64,000 nucleotides of DNA from Rhodanobacter glycinis (GTDB lineage Bacteria; Pseudomonadota; Gammaproteobacteria; Xanthomonadales; Rhodanobacteraceae): positions 62,001-126,000 of the forward strand of contig NZ_RCZB01000007.1 in the NCBI RefSeq assembly GCF_006438785.1, given 5' to 3'. Shown one piece after another: positions 33,330-41,846 of this stretch. The number at the start of each line of letters is the position of its first letter. Within the stretch, counting starts at the first letter, position 1. Below the pieces are notes generated by a model. The model was not told where the DNA came from. It saw only the letters and a list, made by a program, of their open reading frames with translations, and made no database searches. The position numbers and the translations under genes are program-made.

Positions 33330-33797
33330 TCATGCACTCCATGGCCACCAGCCGTAGCCATGGAGTGCATAACGGTCTGCCGCACGCTCGAACCGATTGC
33401 GCACGCTGATCCCGCCGCAAAGCAGATACAGCGGAAGGAACAGCGGACCCAGCAGCATGTACTGGTACACATGGGCGCGTTCGTGATCGGCCAGCGATAC
33501 AGTCGGCTCGATGCAGCGCCCAGCGCGATGTGCGTAGGTAAGGCACGGCGTGTCCAGCCGTTCGCCGGTGTGCAGGATCACGTTGCCCAGGGTCAACGCG
33601 CCGCCACTACCCCACGGCCAGCGCCGTACCACCAGCGCCAGCTCGGCCGCCTGCCAGCGCATGCGCGCGCCGAATGCGAGACCCAGCAATCCCGCCAGCA
33701 CGCCGGGCACGCTGCTCGGCAACGTCCATAGCATGCCCAGCGCCAGCAGGCCGCGCGACAGCTTGCGCGAGCGGAATCCGGCTGAACGACTCTGCAT
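33330..33797 (-). CDS. Membrane protein with HExxH-like motif, unknown function
   Basis: 155 residues with hydrophobic segments at about 15-40 and 112-127. The sequence SLADHERAHVYQYMLLGPLF (about 100-119) carries HERAH, an HExxH zinc-protease motif, next to the membrane segment, and RFERAADRYAL follows. It may be a reduced membrane metallopeptidase-like protein. The ATG at 33797 is chosen at the start of the first plausible N-terminus. Its last codons overlap a perfect 14-bp inverted repeat. Confidence 0.65.
   Translation of the reverse strand: MQSRSAGFRSRKLSRGLLALGMLWTLPSSVPGVLAGLLGLAFGARMRWQAAELALVVRRWPWGSGGALTLGNVILHTGERLDTPCLTYAHRAGRCIEPTVSLADHERAHVYQYMLLGPLFLPLYLLCGGISVRNRFERAADRYALHGYGWWPWSA
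33332..33370. repeat. Perfect 14-bp inverted repeat at convergent gene ends
   Basis: atgcactccatggc (33332-33345) and its complement gccatggagtgcat (33357-33370) are separated by 11 bases. It starts 9 bp past the stop of the plus-strand membrane protein gene and lies within the last codons of the minus-strand gene. There is no T-run. A dual transcription barrier is likely. Confidence 0.7.
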
Positions 33798-33895
33798 GCT
33801 CACTGGCGGATACCTGTGTTCACTTGGGTTTGTGCGCCGCCGTCGCCATCTTGTCGGCCATGGCGCCGTGCGCGCATCCCTTGTCGGAGTCTGCC

Positions 33896-34339
33896 ATGAA
33901 TACCCCATTGGCCATCCCCTGCCCGCACTGCGGTGCACTCAACCGCGTGCCGGCAGAACGTGCCGGCGAGCAACCCAACTGCGGTCGCTGCAAGCAGGCG
34001 TTGTTCACTGGCCATCCGGTGGATCTGACCACCGCGAATTTCGACGCGATCGCCGGTCGCGGCGACCTGCCGGTACTGGTGGACTTCTGGGCGCCATGGT
34101 GCGGGCCGTGCGTCGGCTTCGCGCCGGTGTTCGTGCAGGCTGCCGGCAAGTTCGAACCACGCGTGCGGCTGGCCAAGCTCGACACCGAAGCGCAGCCGCA
34201 ACTGGCCCAGCGTTTCAACATCCGCAGCATTCCCACGCTGATCATGCTGAAGCAGGGGCGCGAGATTGCCCGACAATCCGGCGCACTCAACGCGGCGCAA
34301 TTGCAGCAGTTCGTCGAAGGCGCGCTGGCGCGCGGCTGA
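33896..34339 (+). CDS. trxC: Thioredoxin 2
   Basis: 147-residue TrxC: an N-terminal zinc ribbon (C9/C12 in CPHC and C29/C32 in CGRC) precedes a thioredoxin domain with the active site W68-CGPC-72 in FWAPWCGPC. E. coli TrxC is induced by OxyR. The ATG at 33896 is chosen because the zinc ribbon begins there; the frame is open far upstream. Confidence 0.95.
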   Translation: MNTPLAIPCPHCGALNRVPAERAGEQPNCGRCKQALFTGHPVDLTTANFDAIAGRGDLPVLVDFWAPWCGPCVGFAPVFVQAAGKFEPRVRLAKLDTEAQPQLAQRFNIRSIPTLIMLKQGREIARQSGALNAAQLQQFVEGALARG

Positions 34340-34348
34340 TCCACGGGC

Positions 34349-35269
34349 TCAGCCTTTGCGCACCACGTTGCCGGCGGCGCCGCTACCCGCCGCCTGCCAG
34401 CGCAGCCAGTCGATCACGGCGGCTACCGCCGGGCGCGGCTTCGTCGATGGCCGCACGACCCAGTAGGACGGCCCCAATGGCACGCTGAGTTCGCCAAACG
34501 GGCGCAGCAGGCTGCCATTTGCCACGTCGTCCGCCGCCAGCCGATGGCGTGCCAGCGCCACGCCCTGCCCCTGCATCGCCGCACGCAGCACCAGATCGGA
34601 CGAGGTGTAGCGCGCGCCACCCTGCAGCGCCAGCTTCGCCGGTCCATGCGCCTGCCGCCACAACTCCCACGACGCCTGCGGGTCGCGGTCGTGCAGCAGG
34701 CGCAGGCCCGCCAGCTGCTCCGGCTTCGATGGACGTCCGGACGCCTGCCACAAGGCCGGGCTCATCACCGGATACAGCGCGTCGTCCATCAGCGGCTCGG
34801 CATGCAGTTGCGGCCAGGGCCCCTCGCCCATGCGGATGGCCAGATCGATGCGGCCATCGTCCAGCGCATCCAGCCGCTGCTCCACCTGCACCGACAGCTC
34901 GATCTTCGGGTGTGCCTTTTCCAGCGCCGGCAGCCGCGACAACAGCCAGCGGATCGCAAACGATGGCGAGGTCGACAAGGTCACCGCGTGTGCAGGGCGG
35001 GTCTCGCGCAACGCCGCCACCGCCTGTTCGATCGTGCGCAAGCCGGCCAGCGTGGCGGGGCCCAGCGCATCACCCTGCGGCGTGAAGACAAGCGCCCCTC
35101 GCCCGGCCGAAGTACGCAGCAGCGGCACGCCGAGCCAGCGATCCAGCTCGCCCAGATGCCGGCTCACCGAGGAGTGCGCCATGCCCAGCTCACGCGCGGC
35201 AGCACGGACGCCGCCGTGGGCATAAACCATGGCAAAGGCGCGCAGTGCATTCAAAGGCAGCTCGTTCAT
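34349..35269 (-). CDS. LysR-type transcriptional regulator (GcvA-like)
   Basis: 306 residues. The N-terminal winged helix-turn-helix (about 1-60; ALRAFAMVYAHGGVRAAARELGMAHSSVSRHLGELD) is followed by a two-lobed effector domain from about 88. It is divergent from a LysE exporter and FMN reductase across a 92-bp gap, so these are its likely targets, together with itself. Effector unknown. Confidence 0.9.
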   Translation of the reverse strand: MNELPLNALRAFAMVYAHGGVRAAARELGMAHSSVSRHLGELDRWLGVPLLRTSAGRGALVFTPQGDALGPATLAGLRTIEQAVAALRETRPAHAVTLSTSPSFAIRWLLSRLPALEKAHPKIELSVQVEQRLDALDDGRIDLAIRMGEGPWPQLHAEPLMDDALYPVMSPALWQASGRPSKPEQLAGLRLLHDRDPQASWELWRQAHGPAKLALQGGARYTSSDLVLRAAMQGQGVALARHRLAADDVANGSLLRPFGELSVPLGPSYWVVRPSTKPRPAVAAVIDWLRWQAAGSGAAGNVVRKG

Positions 35270-35361
35270 GGTCGGAATTCTAGACCATAAAAACCGCAAC
35301 ATCGACCAGCCGGCCGTCGGATCATGCTCATCATTCGACCATTGCCGAAGGAGACACCACG

Positions 35362-35964
35362 ATGGATCGCCTGACCGCCCTGGCTGGCCTGCTCTGCGCT
35401 GCCGCGATCACGCCCGGCCCGAACAACCTGGTGGTGCTGCGTGCCGCGGGGCATGCGGGCATTCGCGCCGCGGTGCCGGCCATCACCGGCATCGTGCTCG
35501 GCGGCCTGCTGTTGCTCGCGCTGACGGCGCTCGGTGCGGGCGCGGCATTCGCGGCACATCCATCACTGAAACTGTGGATCGGGGTCATCGGTTCGCTATA
35601 TCTGGCCTGGCTTGGCGTGTCGCTGTGCGCTGGCGGCCTGGCGCCACGATACTCCGGCGCTGCCGCGACGGAACTGGCTTTGCCTGCTGGCACGCTGGGC
35701 CTGATCGGCTTCCAGTTCCTCAACCCGAAAAGCTGGGTGATGGTACTGACCGTGCTGGCGACGCTGCCCGCAACGACCCTGCGTGACTACCTGCCGCTGG
35801 CCGGATTGTTCGTGCTGATTCCAACCCTGTGCCTGTTGCTGTGGGCCTCGCTGGGTGCATGGCTCGCACGCTGGCTGGTCCGACCTGTGGTTCGCCGCGG
35901 CGTCGACATCGTGATGGGCGTCCTGCTGGTCGTCTGTGCGGGCCTGCTGCTGATTGAACCCTGA
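35362..35964 (+). CDS. LysE/RhtB family exporter
   Basis: 200-residue inner-membrane protein with about six helices. The family motif ITPGPNNLVVLRAAGHAG near residue 16 and FLNPKSWVMVLTVL in the middle are typical of LysE/RhtB amino-acid exporters. AAGGAG precedes the ATG. It is followed after 37 bp by the FMN reductase gene, probably one operon under the divergent LysR regulator. The substrate is not identifiable. Confidence 0.9.
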   Translation: MDRLTALAGLLCAAAITPGPNNLVVLRAAGHAGIRAAVPAITGIVLGGLLLLALTALGAGAAFAAHPSLKLWIGVIGSLYLAWLGVSLCAGGLAPRYSGAAATELALPAGTLGLIGFQFLNPKSWVMVLTVLATLPATTLRDYLPLAGLFVLIPTLCLLLWASLGAWLARWLVRPVVRRGVDIVMGVLLVVCAGLLLIEP

Positions 35965-36001
35965 TTGCCCTGCCCTCGATCTAGACACCCCGGAGACAAA
36001 C

Positions 36002-36628
36002 ATGATCATTCACAACATACCTCCCGTCCGCCATGTGGTGTGCCTGGCCGGCAGCCTGCGCCGCGACTCGTGGAACCGGCGGCTGCTGCGCATGGCCGCG
36101 GCACATGCTCCCGCAACGCTGCGTCTGGACGTATGGGACGGGCTGGATGCCGTGCCGATGTTCGACGAGGATCTGGAACTACGCGAACCCGATGGCCCCG
36201 CCGGCGTGCGCTCATTGCGCGCCGCGATCGCCGCCGCCGATGGCCTGATCATCGCCACACCTGAGTACAACCACGCCATGCCGGGCGTGCTGAAGAATGC
36301 GCTGGACTGGCTTTCGCGCGAATCTCCCGAGGGCGAGGTGCTGCTGGAAAAGCCGGTGGCTGTGCTCGGTGCCAGCGCAGGTCCGTGGGGCACGCGCCTG
36401 GCGCAGGCATCGCTGCGGCAGGTGCTGCACACCTGCGGCGCACTGGTGATGCCGACGCCGACCCTGTTCATCGCCAACGCCGCCGGCCGCTTCGACGAAA
36501 ATGCCGCGCTGGTCGACCAGGCCACCGGGCTATCGCTACAGCGTTTCGTGCTGGCCTTCGAACAGTGGATGGCGCGTGTCGCGCCGGCGCTCGCCCGGCC
36601 GCAAGCCGGGTTGACGATCGCGCGCTGA
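36002..36628 (+). CDS. NADPH-dependent FMN reductase family protein
   Basis: 208-residue flavodoxin-like protein. LAGSLRRDSWNRRLLRMAA is the phosphate-binding loop and ATPEYNHAMPGVLKNALDWLSR the flavin-contacting signature of the SsuE/ChrR/YieF group (quinone, chromate or azo reductases). The ATG at 36002 follows GGAGAC and gives the normal family length. Confidence 0.9.
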   Translation: MIIHNIPPVRHVVCLAGSLRRDSWNRRLLRMAAAHAPATLRLDVWDGLDAVPMFDEDLELREPDGPAGVRSLRAAIAAADGLIIATPEYNHAMPGVLKNALDWLSRESPEGEVLLEKPVAVLGASAGPWGTRLAQASLRQVLHTCGALVMPTPTLFIANAAGRFDENAALVDQATGLSLQRFVLAFEQWMARVAPALARPQAGLTIAR

Positions 36629-36744
36629 TTGCAGGCGGCGCATCCGGATGGCGGGTACGGATGCCCGCCACCCATGCCTTTACGCACACTCCCGCCGCCG
36701 TGCAGACAGGTAGGCTTGGCGCTTTCGTCGCGAGGAAACGGCCC

Positions 36745-38256
36745 GTGCGCAAGTCCCTGCAATCTGCCCTGCTGGCAGCATTCGTGCTGACCGGATTCAA
36801 CCCGGCGCCGACGCTCGCCGCCGACGCCCACAAGCCGGCAGCGGCAGCGGCAGACGATGCTGGCAGCAACGGGTTCCACCTGCCGCCGTTTCCGGCGGAT
36901 GCGCACGTCACGCAATCCACCACGGCGAACGGCAAGACACTCAAGTACACCGTTACCGTCGGTTCGCTGCCGGTGCGCGACGCGAAGGGCGTCATCACCG
37001 GCGAGGTGGTCTTCACCGCCTACACCATGGCCGGCAAGGACCGGCCGGTGACGTTCGCACTCAATGGCGGGCCGGGCGCGTCGTCGGTGTATCTGAACTT
37101 CGGTGCGATCGGCCCGAAGAAGGTGAACTTCGGCGTCGAGGGCGACAACCCCTCCGATCCGGCGATGCTGCACGACAATCCCGGCACCTGGCTGGGCTTC
37201 ACCGACCTGGTGTTCATCGATCCGGTGGGCACCGGCTACAGCCGCGCGCTGGTGGAAGACAAGGAAGCCACCAAGCAGTTCTACAGCACCGATACCGACA
37301 TCAAGTATCTCTCGCGCATCGTCTACGACTGGCTGGTCAAAAATGGCCGCATGACTTCGCGCAAATATCTGGTCGGCGAAAGCTACGGCGGTTTCCGCGG
37401 CCCGCGCATCACCGACTACCTGCAGACCCAGCTCGGCGTGGCGATGAACGGCGTGGTGTTGTTGTCGCCCTATCTCGACCCGGCGGCATCCGATGACGAG
37501 AACGTGTCGCCGCTGCCGTGGATGCTCACCCTGCCCTCGATTGCCGCCGCACACCTGGAGCGCGAGCACAAGCTGACGCCCGAGGCGATGGCCGGGGTCG
37601 TCGAGTACACCCGCGGCGAATATGCCAGCGACCTGATGCGCGGCCGCTCCGATCCGCAGGCCACCGATCGCGTGGTCAGGAAAGTAACCGAACTGACCGG
37701 GCTCGATCCACTGTTCGTGAAACGCTCCGGCGGCAGGCTGGAAACCCAGGCCTATCTGCGCGAGGTGTATCGCGCCGAAGGTCGGCTTGGCAGCCGCTAC
37801 GACTCCAACGTCACCGCATGGGATCCGTTCCCGTATGCACCGCATCAGCAAACTGGCGATCCAATCCTCAACGGCATCATCGCGCCGACCACCAGCGCAA
37901 TGGTCAACTTCGTCACCCGGACCGTGGGCTGGAAATTCGAGGGCCGTTACAACGCACTGAGCTACGAGGTGAACAAGCTGTGGCATGAGGACGACGACGC
38001 GAACAAGGGCTCGGTGGCGCAGTTGCGCGAAGCGGTGGCGAACGACCCGGGTCTGCGCGTGCTGATCGCGCATGGGTGGGACGACCTGTCCTGCCCGTTC
38101 ATGGCCTCGGTGCTGATCGTCGACCAGATGCCGGCGATGGGCGACCCGGCCCGCGTGCAGGTGAAGAGCTATCCCGGCGGTCACATGTTCTATGCGCGAG
38201 CGGGCAGCCAGTCCGCTTTGACCAGCGACGTCAAGGCGCTGTACGGCACGAAGTGA
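36745..38256 (+). CDS. Secreted S10 family serine carboxypeptidase
   Basis: About 503 residues from the GTG at 36745, which follows GAGGA and opens the signal peptide (RKSLQSALLAAFVLTGF). The nucleophile is S213 in VGESYGGFRG; NGGPGASSVYLNFG forms the oxyanion region, and the Asp and His of the triad fit HGWDDLSCPF and YPGGHMFY near the C-terminus. Peptidase S10 members release C-terminal residues at acid pH. The frame runs upstream into the FMN reductase gene, but that part is not homologous. Confidence 0.9.
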   Translation: MRKSLQSALLAAFVLTGFNPAPTLAADAHKPAAAAADDAGSNGFHLPPFPADAHVTQSTTANGKTLKYTVTVGSLPVRDAKGVITGEVVFTAYTMAGKDRPVTFALNGGPGASSVYLNFGAIGPKKVNFGVEGDNPSDPAMLHDNPGTWLGFTDLVFIDPVGTGYSRALVEDKEATKQFYSTDTDIKYLSRIVYDWLVKNGRMTSRKYLVGESYGGFRGPRITDYLQTQLGVAMNGVVLLSPYLDPAASDDENVSPLPWMLTLPSIAAAHLEREHKLTPEAMAGVVEYTRGEYASDLMRGRSDPQATDRVVRKVTELTGLDPLFVKRSGGRLETQAYLREVYRAEGRLGSRYDSNVTAWDPFPYAPHQQTGDPILNGIIAPTTSAMVNFVTRTVGWKFEGRYNALSYEVNKLWHEDDDANKGSVAQLREAVANDPGLRVLIAHGWDDLSCPFMASVLIVDQMPAMGDPARVQVKSYPGGHMFYARAGSQSALTSDVKALYGTK

Positions 38257-38322
38257 TCGATGTCAGTCGGGCGCGCATGCCATGCGCGCCGACCGGCAAT
38301 CCGAGCCGGCGTACGAAACGAC

Positions 38323-39312
38323 TCAGCGCGCCACCGTGCTGGCGCGCACCAGATATTGCACGCTGAACATCTGCTCCGGGTCGGTCCACACACGCAGCAC
38401 TGCCAGCCCGGCACGGGCCGCCAGTGCAGCGAAATCCTCCAGCGAATACTTGCAACTGTATTCAACCTGGATCGCCTCGTCCGCACGGAACGGCACGCTC
38501 ACGCGGCCCACTTTGACCTGTTGCTCGCGGCGGCTGACGATGTGCGTCTCGATGCGCCCGGCCATCGGGTTGTAGTGCGCCCGATGCGCGAACGCCGACA
38601 GCTCGAAATTGCTGCCGATCTCGCGATTCAACCGGGTCAGCATGTTGAGTGTGAACCTGGCAGTGACGCCGGCGCGATCGTTGTAGGCCGCCTCGATCAC
38701 CGCGGAATCTTTCTTCAGATCCACCCCGATCAGGATACCGCCGGCGTCACCCATTTCGTTGCGCATCTTGCGCAGCAGCACGGCTGCCTCACGGCTCTCG
38801 AAATTGCCGATGGTGGAGCCGGGGAAATACACCACCGTGCGACGCGGTGCACGCGGTGGAATCGGCAGCCGCAGCGGCTTGCTGAAATCCGCACACAACG
38901 GCTGCAGCGGCAGCTGTGGAAACTCGGTGGCCAGACGTTCGACACTCTGCCGCAGCGGCTCGGGCGAGATTTCCACCGGCACGTAGGCAACCGGCGCATG
39001 CAGGTGCTGCAGCAGCATGCGGGTCTTGCGTGCATTGCCGCTGCCGTACTCGACCAGCCGCACTTCGCTGCCGAGGGTGTCGGCGATGTCCTGCGCGTGC
39101 TCGGTCATCAACGCGATTTCGCAACGCGTAAGGTAGTACTCCGGCTGCTCGCAGATCTCGTCGAACAGCGCGGAGCCGCGCTCGTCGTAAAACAGCCACG
39201 ACGGCAGCCGTTTGGGTTTCGCGCCGAGGCCGCGCTGGGCAACCTCCAGCAAATCGTTCACCGGCGGGCGACGGTCGTCGTCGCTGACGCCACAGGGTTG
39301 CACACTGCTCAT
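38323..39312 (-). CDS. egtD: L-histidine N-alpha-methyltransferase
   Basis: 329-residue SAM-dependent enzyme making hercynine (trimethylhistidine), the first step of ergothioneine synthesis. Conserved DUF2260-type stretches are LPSWLFYDERGSALFDEICEQPEYYLTRCE, LVEYGSGNARKTRMLL, FPGSTIGNFE and GGILIGVDLKKD. The ATG at 39312 overlaps the egtB stop by 4 bp, so the two are translationally coupled. The frame is open upstream inside egtB. Confidence 0.94.
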   Translation of the reverse strand: MSSVQPCGVSDDDRRPPVNDLLEVAQRGLGAKPKRLPSWLFYDERGSALFDEICEQPEYYLTRCEIALMTEHAQDIADTLGSEVRLVEYGSGNARKTRMLLQHLHAPVAYVPVEISPEPLRQSVERLATEFPQLPLQPLCADFSKPLRLPIPPRAPRRTVVYFPGSTIGNFESREAAVLLRKMRNEMGDAGGILIGVDLKKDSAVIEAAYNDRAGVTARFTLNMLTRLNREIGSNFELSAFAHRAHYNPMAGRIETHIVSRREQQVKVGRVSVPFRADEAIQVEYSCKYSLEDFAALAARAGLAVLRVWTDPEQMFSVQYLVRASTVAR

Positions 39313-40559
39313 CGGTCCTGTCCCAGTCGCAGCCCGGCAAACTGCCAGCGGGCATGGGGTGGAAAGAAATTGCGGTAACTGGCGCGCAGATGTTCCCGAG
39401 GAGTGACACAGGAACCGCCGCGCAATACCCACTGACCGCACATGAATTTGCCATTGTATTCGCCCAGCGAACCGGGCAGCGGGCGGAAGCCCGGATAGCT
39501 GACGTACGGCGAGGCCGTCCATTCCCATACATCGCCATAGAGCTGCAGCAGGCCTTCGCCAGCGCTTGCCGCGCGCGGCTGGAAGCGTTGCTCATCCTGC
39601 AGGTTGCCGTCGATGGCGACGCCCTGTGCCGCCGATTCCCATTCCGCCTCGGTGGGCAGCCGTGCGCCGGCCCAGCGGGCAAAAGCCTCGGCCTCGTAGT
39701 AGCTCAGATGACAGGCCGGTTCGTGCGGATCGAGCGCGCGCACGCCGGCGAGGGTGAACTCGCTGGCCAGGTCGTCCTGCCAGTAAAGCGGGTGCTGCCA
39801 GCCTTCGCGTTGCACGGTGGCCCAGCCGTCGGACAGCCACAGACCCGGCTCGCGGTAGCCACCTTCGCGCACGAACGCCCGGTACTCGGCATTGGTCACC
39901 AGCCGGTTGGCCAGTGCATGCGGGTGCAGCAGGCTGCGGTGGCGTGGGGTTTCGTTGTCGAACGCGAAGCCCTCGCCACGATGACCGACCTCGACAATGC
40001 CCTCGTTGCCATCGACGAAGCGCAGCGGCACCGTGTTCGCGACCGTCGGTGCGATGGGCGTGCGATACGCCGGCTGCAGCGGGTTGGACCAGAACGCGTG
40101 CTTGATGTCGGTCAACAGCAGTTCCTGGTGCTGTTGCTCGTGCTGCAAGCCCAGCTCGACCAGGGCTGCCAGCTCCGGGTCATCATGGCGGCTCAGCAGG
40201 TTGCTCACCGCGTCGTCGATGTAGTGCCGATAGTCGCGCACTTCATCCAATGAAGGTCGCGACAGCAGACCACGTTGCGGACGCGCATGCATCGGCCCGA
40301 CCGACTGGTAGTAGGAGTTGAACAGGTAGTTCCAGGCCGGATCGCGTGGCCGAAAGGCTGGATCACGGCCCAGCACGAACTGCTCGAAGAACCAGCTGGT
40401 GTGCGCCAGGTGCCACTTGGCGGGGCTGGCGTCGGGCATCGATTGCAGCAGCATATCCTCGGCGCTCAGGCCGGCGCACAGCTCCAGCGTGCGTTGCCGC
40501 ACATGTCGGAATCGTGTCGTCGTCATGGCCGCTGTTGACGACTGCCGGGCGGCCGTCAT
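39309..40559 (-). CDS. egtB: Ergothioneine biosynthesis sulfoxide synthase EgtB
   Basis: 416-residue non-haem iron enzyme that joins hercynine to a thiol (gamma-glutamylcysteine or cysteine). The DinB-like N-terminal domain supplies the iron ligands H53 (LAHTSWFFEQF), H140 and H144 (LQHEQQHQELL). The C-terminal half is a formylglycine-enzyme-like domain (RLPTEAEWE, GDVWEWTASPY, VLRGGSC). The ATG at 40559 has GGAG 8 bases upstream; ATG at 40526 is possible. egtA, egtC and egtE are not in the window. Confidence 0.93.
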   Translation of the reverse strand: MTAARQSSTAAMTTTRFRHVRQRTLELCAGLSAEDMLLQSMPDASPAKWHLAHTSWFFEQFVLGRDPAFRPRDPAWNYLFNSYYQSVGPMHARPQRGLLSRPSLDEVRDYRHYIDDAVSNLLSRHDDPELAALVELGLQHEQQHQELLLTDIKHAFWSNPLQPAYRTPIAPTVANTVPLRFVDGNEGIVEVGHRGEGFAFDNETPRHRSLLHPHALANRLVTNAEYRAFVREGGYREPGLWLSDGWATVQREGWQHPLYWQDDLASEFTLAGVRALDPHEPACHLSYYEAEAFARWAGARLPTEAEWESAAQGVAIDGNLQDEQRFQPRAASAGEGLLQLYGDVWEWTASPYVSYPGFRPLPGSLGEYNGKFMCGQWVLRGGSCVTPREHLRASYRNFFPPHARWQFAGLRLGQDR

Positions 40560-40793
40560 CGCCGGTGCTCCGGCAGGGCCAGCGGCACGGCTGCGGGCCG
40601 GAGCGTCGTGGGGTGTCTATCGTTCAAAAGCATGTCCATCAGCATGCCGTGCCAACCGTTCACTTCTTGTGATAAGAAGATGGCAGATACTTTGCATCGC
40701 CCTGCCCCATGCCTGCGCCGGTACCGGTCGGCATGCACTCCCCCGTGATCAGTCACGGTACGCGTTCAGCCCGACCAGACCGAGGTAACGCCC

Positions 40794-41246
40794 ATGAAAA
40801 TCATCGCCACCACCCTGCTGCTCGTCCTCGCCATGGGCGCCAGTGCCGGCACCGTGCAGGCGTCCGAAACCGCGGCAGCACGATCGCCGCTGCCGGCAGC
40901 CGATTGCATCGACACCACCCAGATCAACGAGTGGCACATCGTGGATGCGCGCACCGCCATCGTGCGTACCGGCCCGAAACGTTATCTGGTGACTTTGCAG
41001 AGCGCGTGTCCGCGGCTGGGCATGGCGCCAGCCGGCCTGATCTTCCGGCCCAATCCGTCAAACGCCGCCGTCAATCAGGGCCGCATTTGTGGCGAGACCG
41101 GCGAGACCGTGCGCTCGCACAACCAGCCGCCATGTGCGGTCGAGTCGGTCAGCAAGATCGACAAGGCCCGTTTTGATGAAATGAGCGCGCGGGCCAAACA
41201 CCATGGAAGCGGTGCGGACCAGCCGACGGCCATGCCCGCCCACTAG
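40794..41246 (+). CDS. DUF6491-like secreted protein
   Basis: 150 residues with a signal peptide to about 23. The mature part has two cysteine pairs (C38, C67 and later C99, C115 region) and the conserved DCIDTTQINEWHIVDARTAIVRTGPKRYLVTL stretch beginning at residue 37, typical of DUF6491, a family common in Xanthomonadales with no known function. A strong bidirectional terminator follows. Confidence 0.78.
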   Translation: MKIIATTLLLVLAMGASAGTVQASETAAARSPLPAADCIDTTQINEWHIVDARTAIVRTGPKRYLVTLQSACPRLGMAPAGLIFRPNPSNAAVNQGRICGETGETVRSHNQPPCAVESVSKIDKARFDEMSARAKHHGSGADQPTAMPAH

Positions 41247-41266
41247 CCTCGCCTGTGCCAGCTGCT

Positions 41267-41307
41267 GAAAACAGAAGAGCCCGGCATGTCCGGGCTCTTC
41301 TGTTTTC
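41267..41307. terminator. Bidirectional Rho-independent terminator
   Basis: Perfect 18-bp stem (gaaaacagaagagcccgg and its complement) with a 5-base loop between convergent genes. The A-rich and T-rich ends of the stem give a T-run on both strands, so it can end transcription of the DUF6491 gene and of the glycine-rich gene. Confidence 0.93.
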
Positions 41308-41326
41308 ATCGGGTTCGCCGCGGGCC

Positions 41327-41785
41327 TCAATTGTCGTCGTAGCCATCGTCACGATCGTAGCCATCGTCACGAATGTACCGCGTCTGCTGGTCGTCATAGA
41401 CCACCGTGCGGGTTTCGACCACGCGACGCTGCACGATCGGCGGGCCATCTTCGTAAATTACCGTGCGCGGCTGGCTATAGACCGGCGCACCGTAATACAC
41501 CGGTGCAGGGCGCATGGAATCAGCTACCAGGCCAAGCACCGCACCGGTGACGATGGCCCCGGCAATCCAGCGGCCGCCACTCCAGTGCCCGCCGCCGTGA
41601 CCGCCGTAATAGCCGCCATGACCGCCGTAGTTGCCACCGTGATAACCACCGTGGCCGCCATGCCCACCACCCCAGCCGCGCGCCGATGCGCCGAGCGGCA
41701 TAGCCAGCGCGGCCACCATCGCGAGACTGAGTACTGCCAGCTTGCCTGCGCCACTGAAACCTGCACTATTGAAACGTCGGGTCAT
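41327..41785 (-). CDS. Glycine-rich membrane-associated protein, unknown function
   Basis: 152 residues: signal peptide (to about 36), a Gly/His/Tyr-rich stretch with GGHGG and GGYYGG units (37-68), one transmembrane helix (WIAGAIVTGAVLGLVADSM, about 73-91), a Pro/Tyr/Val-rich segment, and an Asp/Tyr-rich acidic end (DDGYDRDDGYDDN). The helix with Gly zipper-like spacing resembles surface or glycine-zipper proteins. Function unknown. Confidence 0.72.
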   Translation of the reverse strand: MTRRFNSAGFSGAGKLAVLSLAMVAALAMPLGASARGWGGGHGGHGGYHGGNYGGHGGYYGGHGGGHWSGGRWIAGAIVTGAVLGLVADSMRPAPVYYGAPVYSQPRTVIYEDGPPIVQRRVVETRTVVYDDQQTRYIRDDGYDRDDGYDDN

Positions 41786-41846
41786 GAGCTTTCTCCGTTG
41801 TACGGACGGATGCTCGACTGATCACGCTTAATGTGGACTGAAGGGT

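Noticed and set aside
36010..38184. Minus-strand open frame of 724 codons
   Set aside because: It lies opposite the FMN reductase and S10 peptidase genes, both of which have clear family motifs. Long antisense frames are expected in high-GC DNA.
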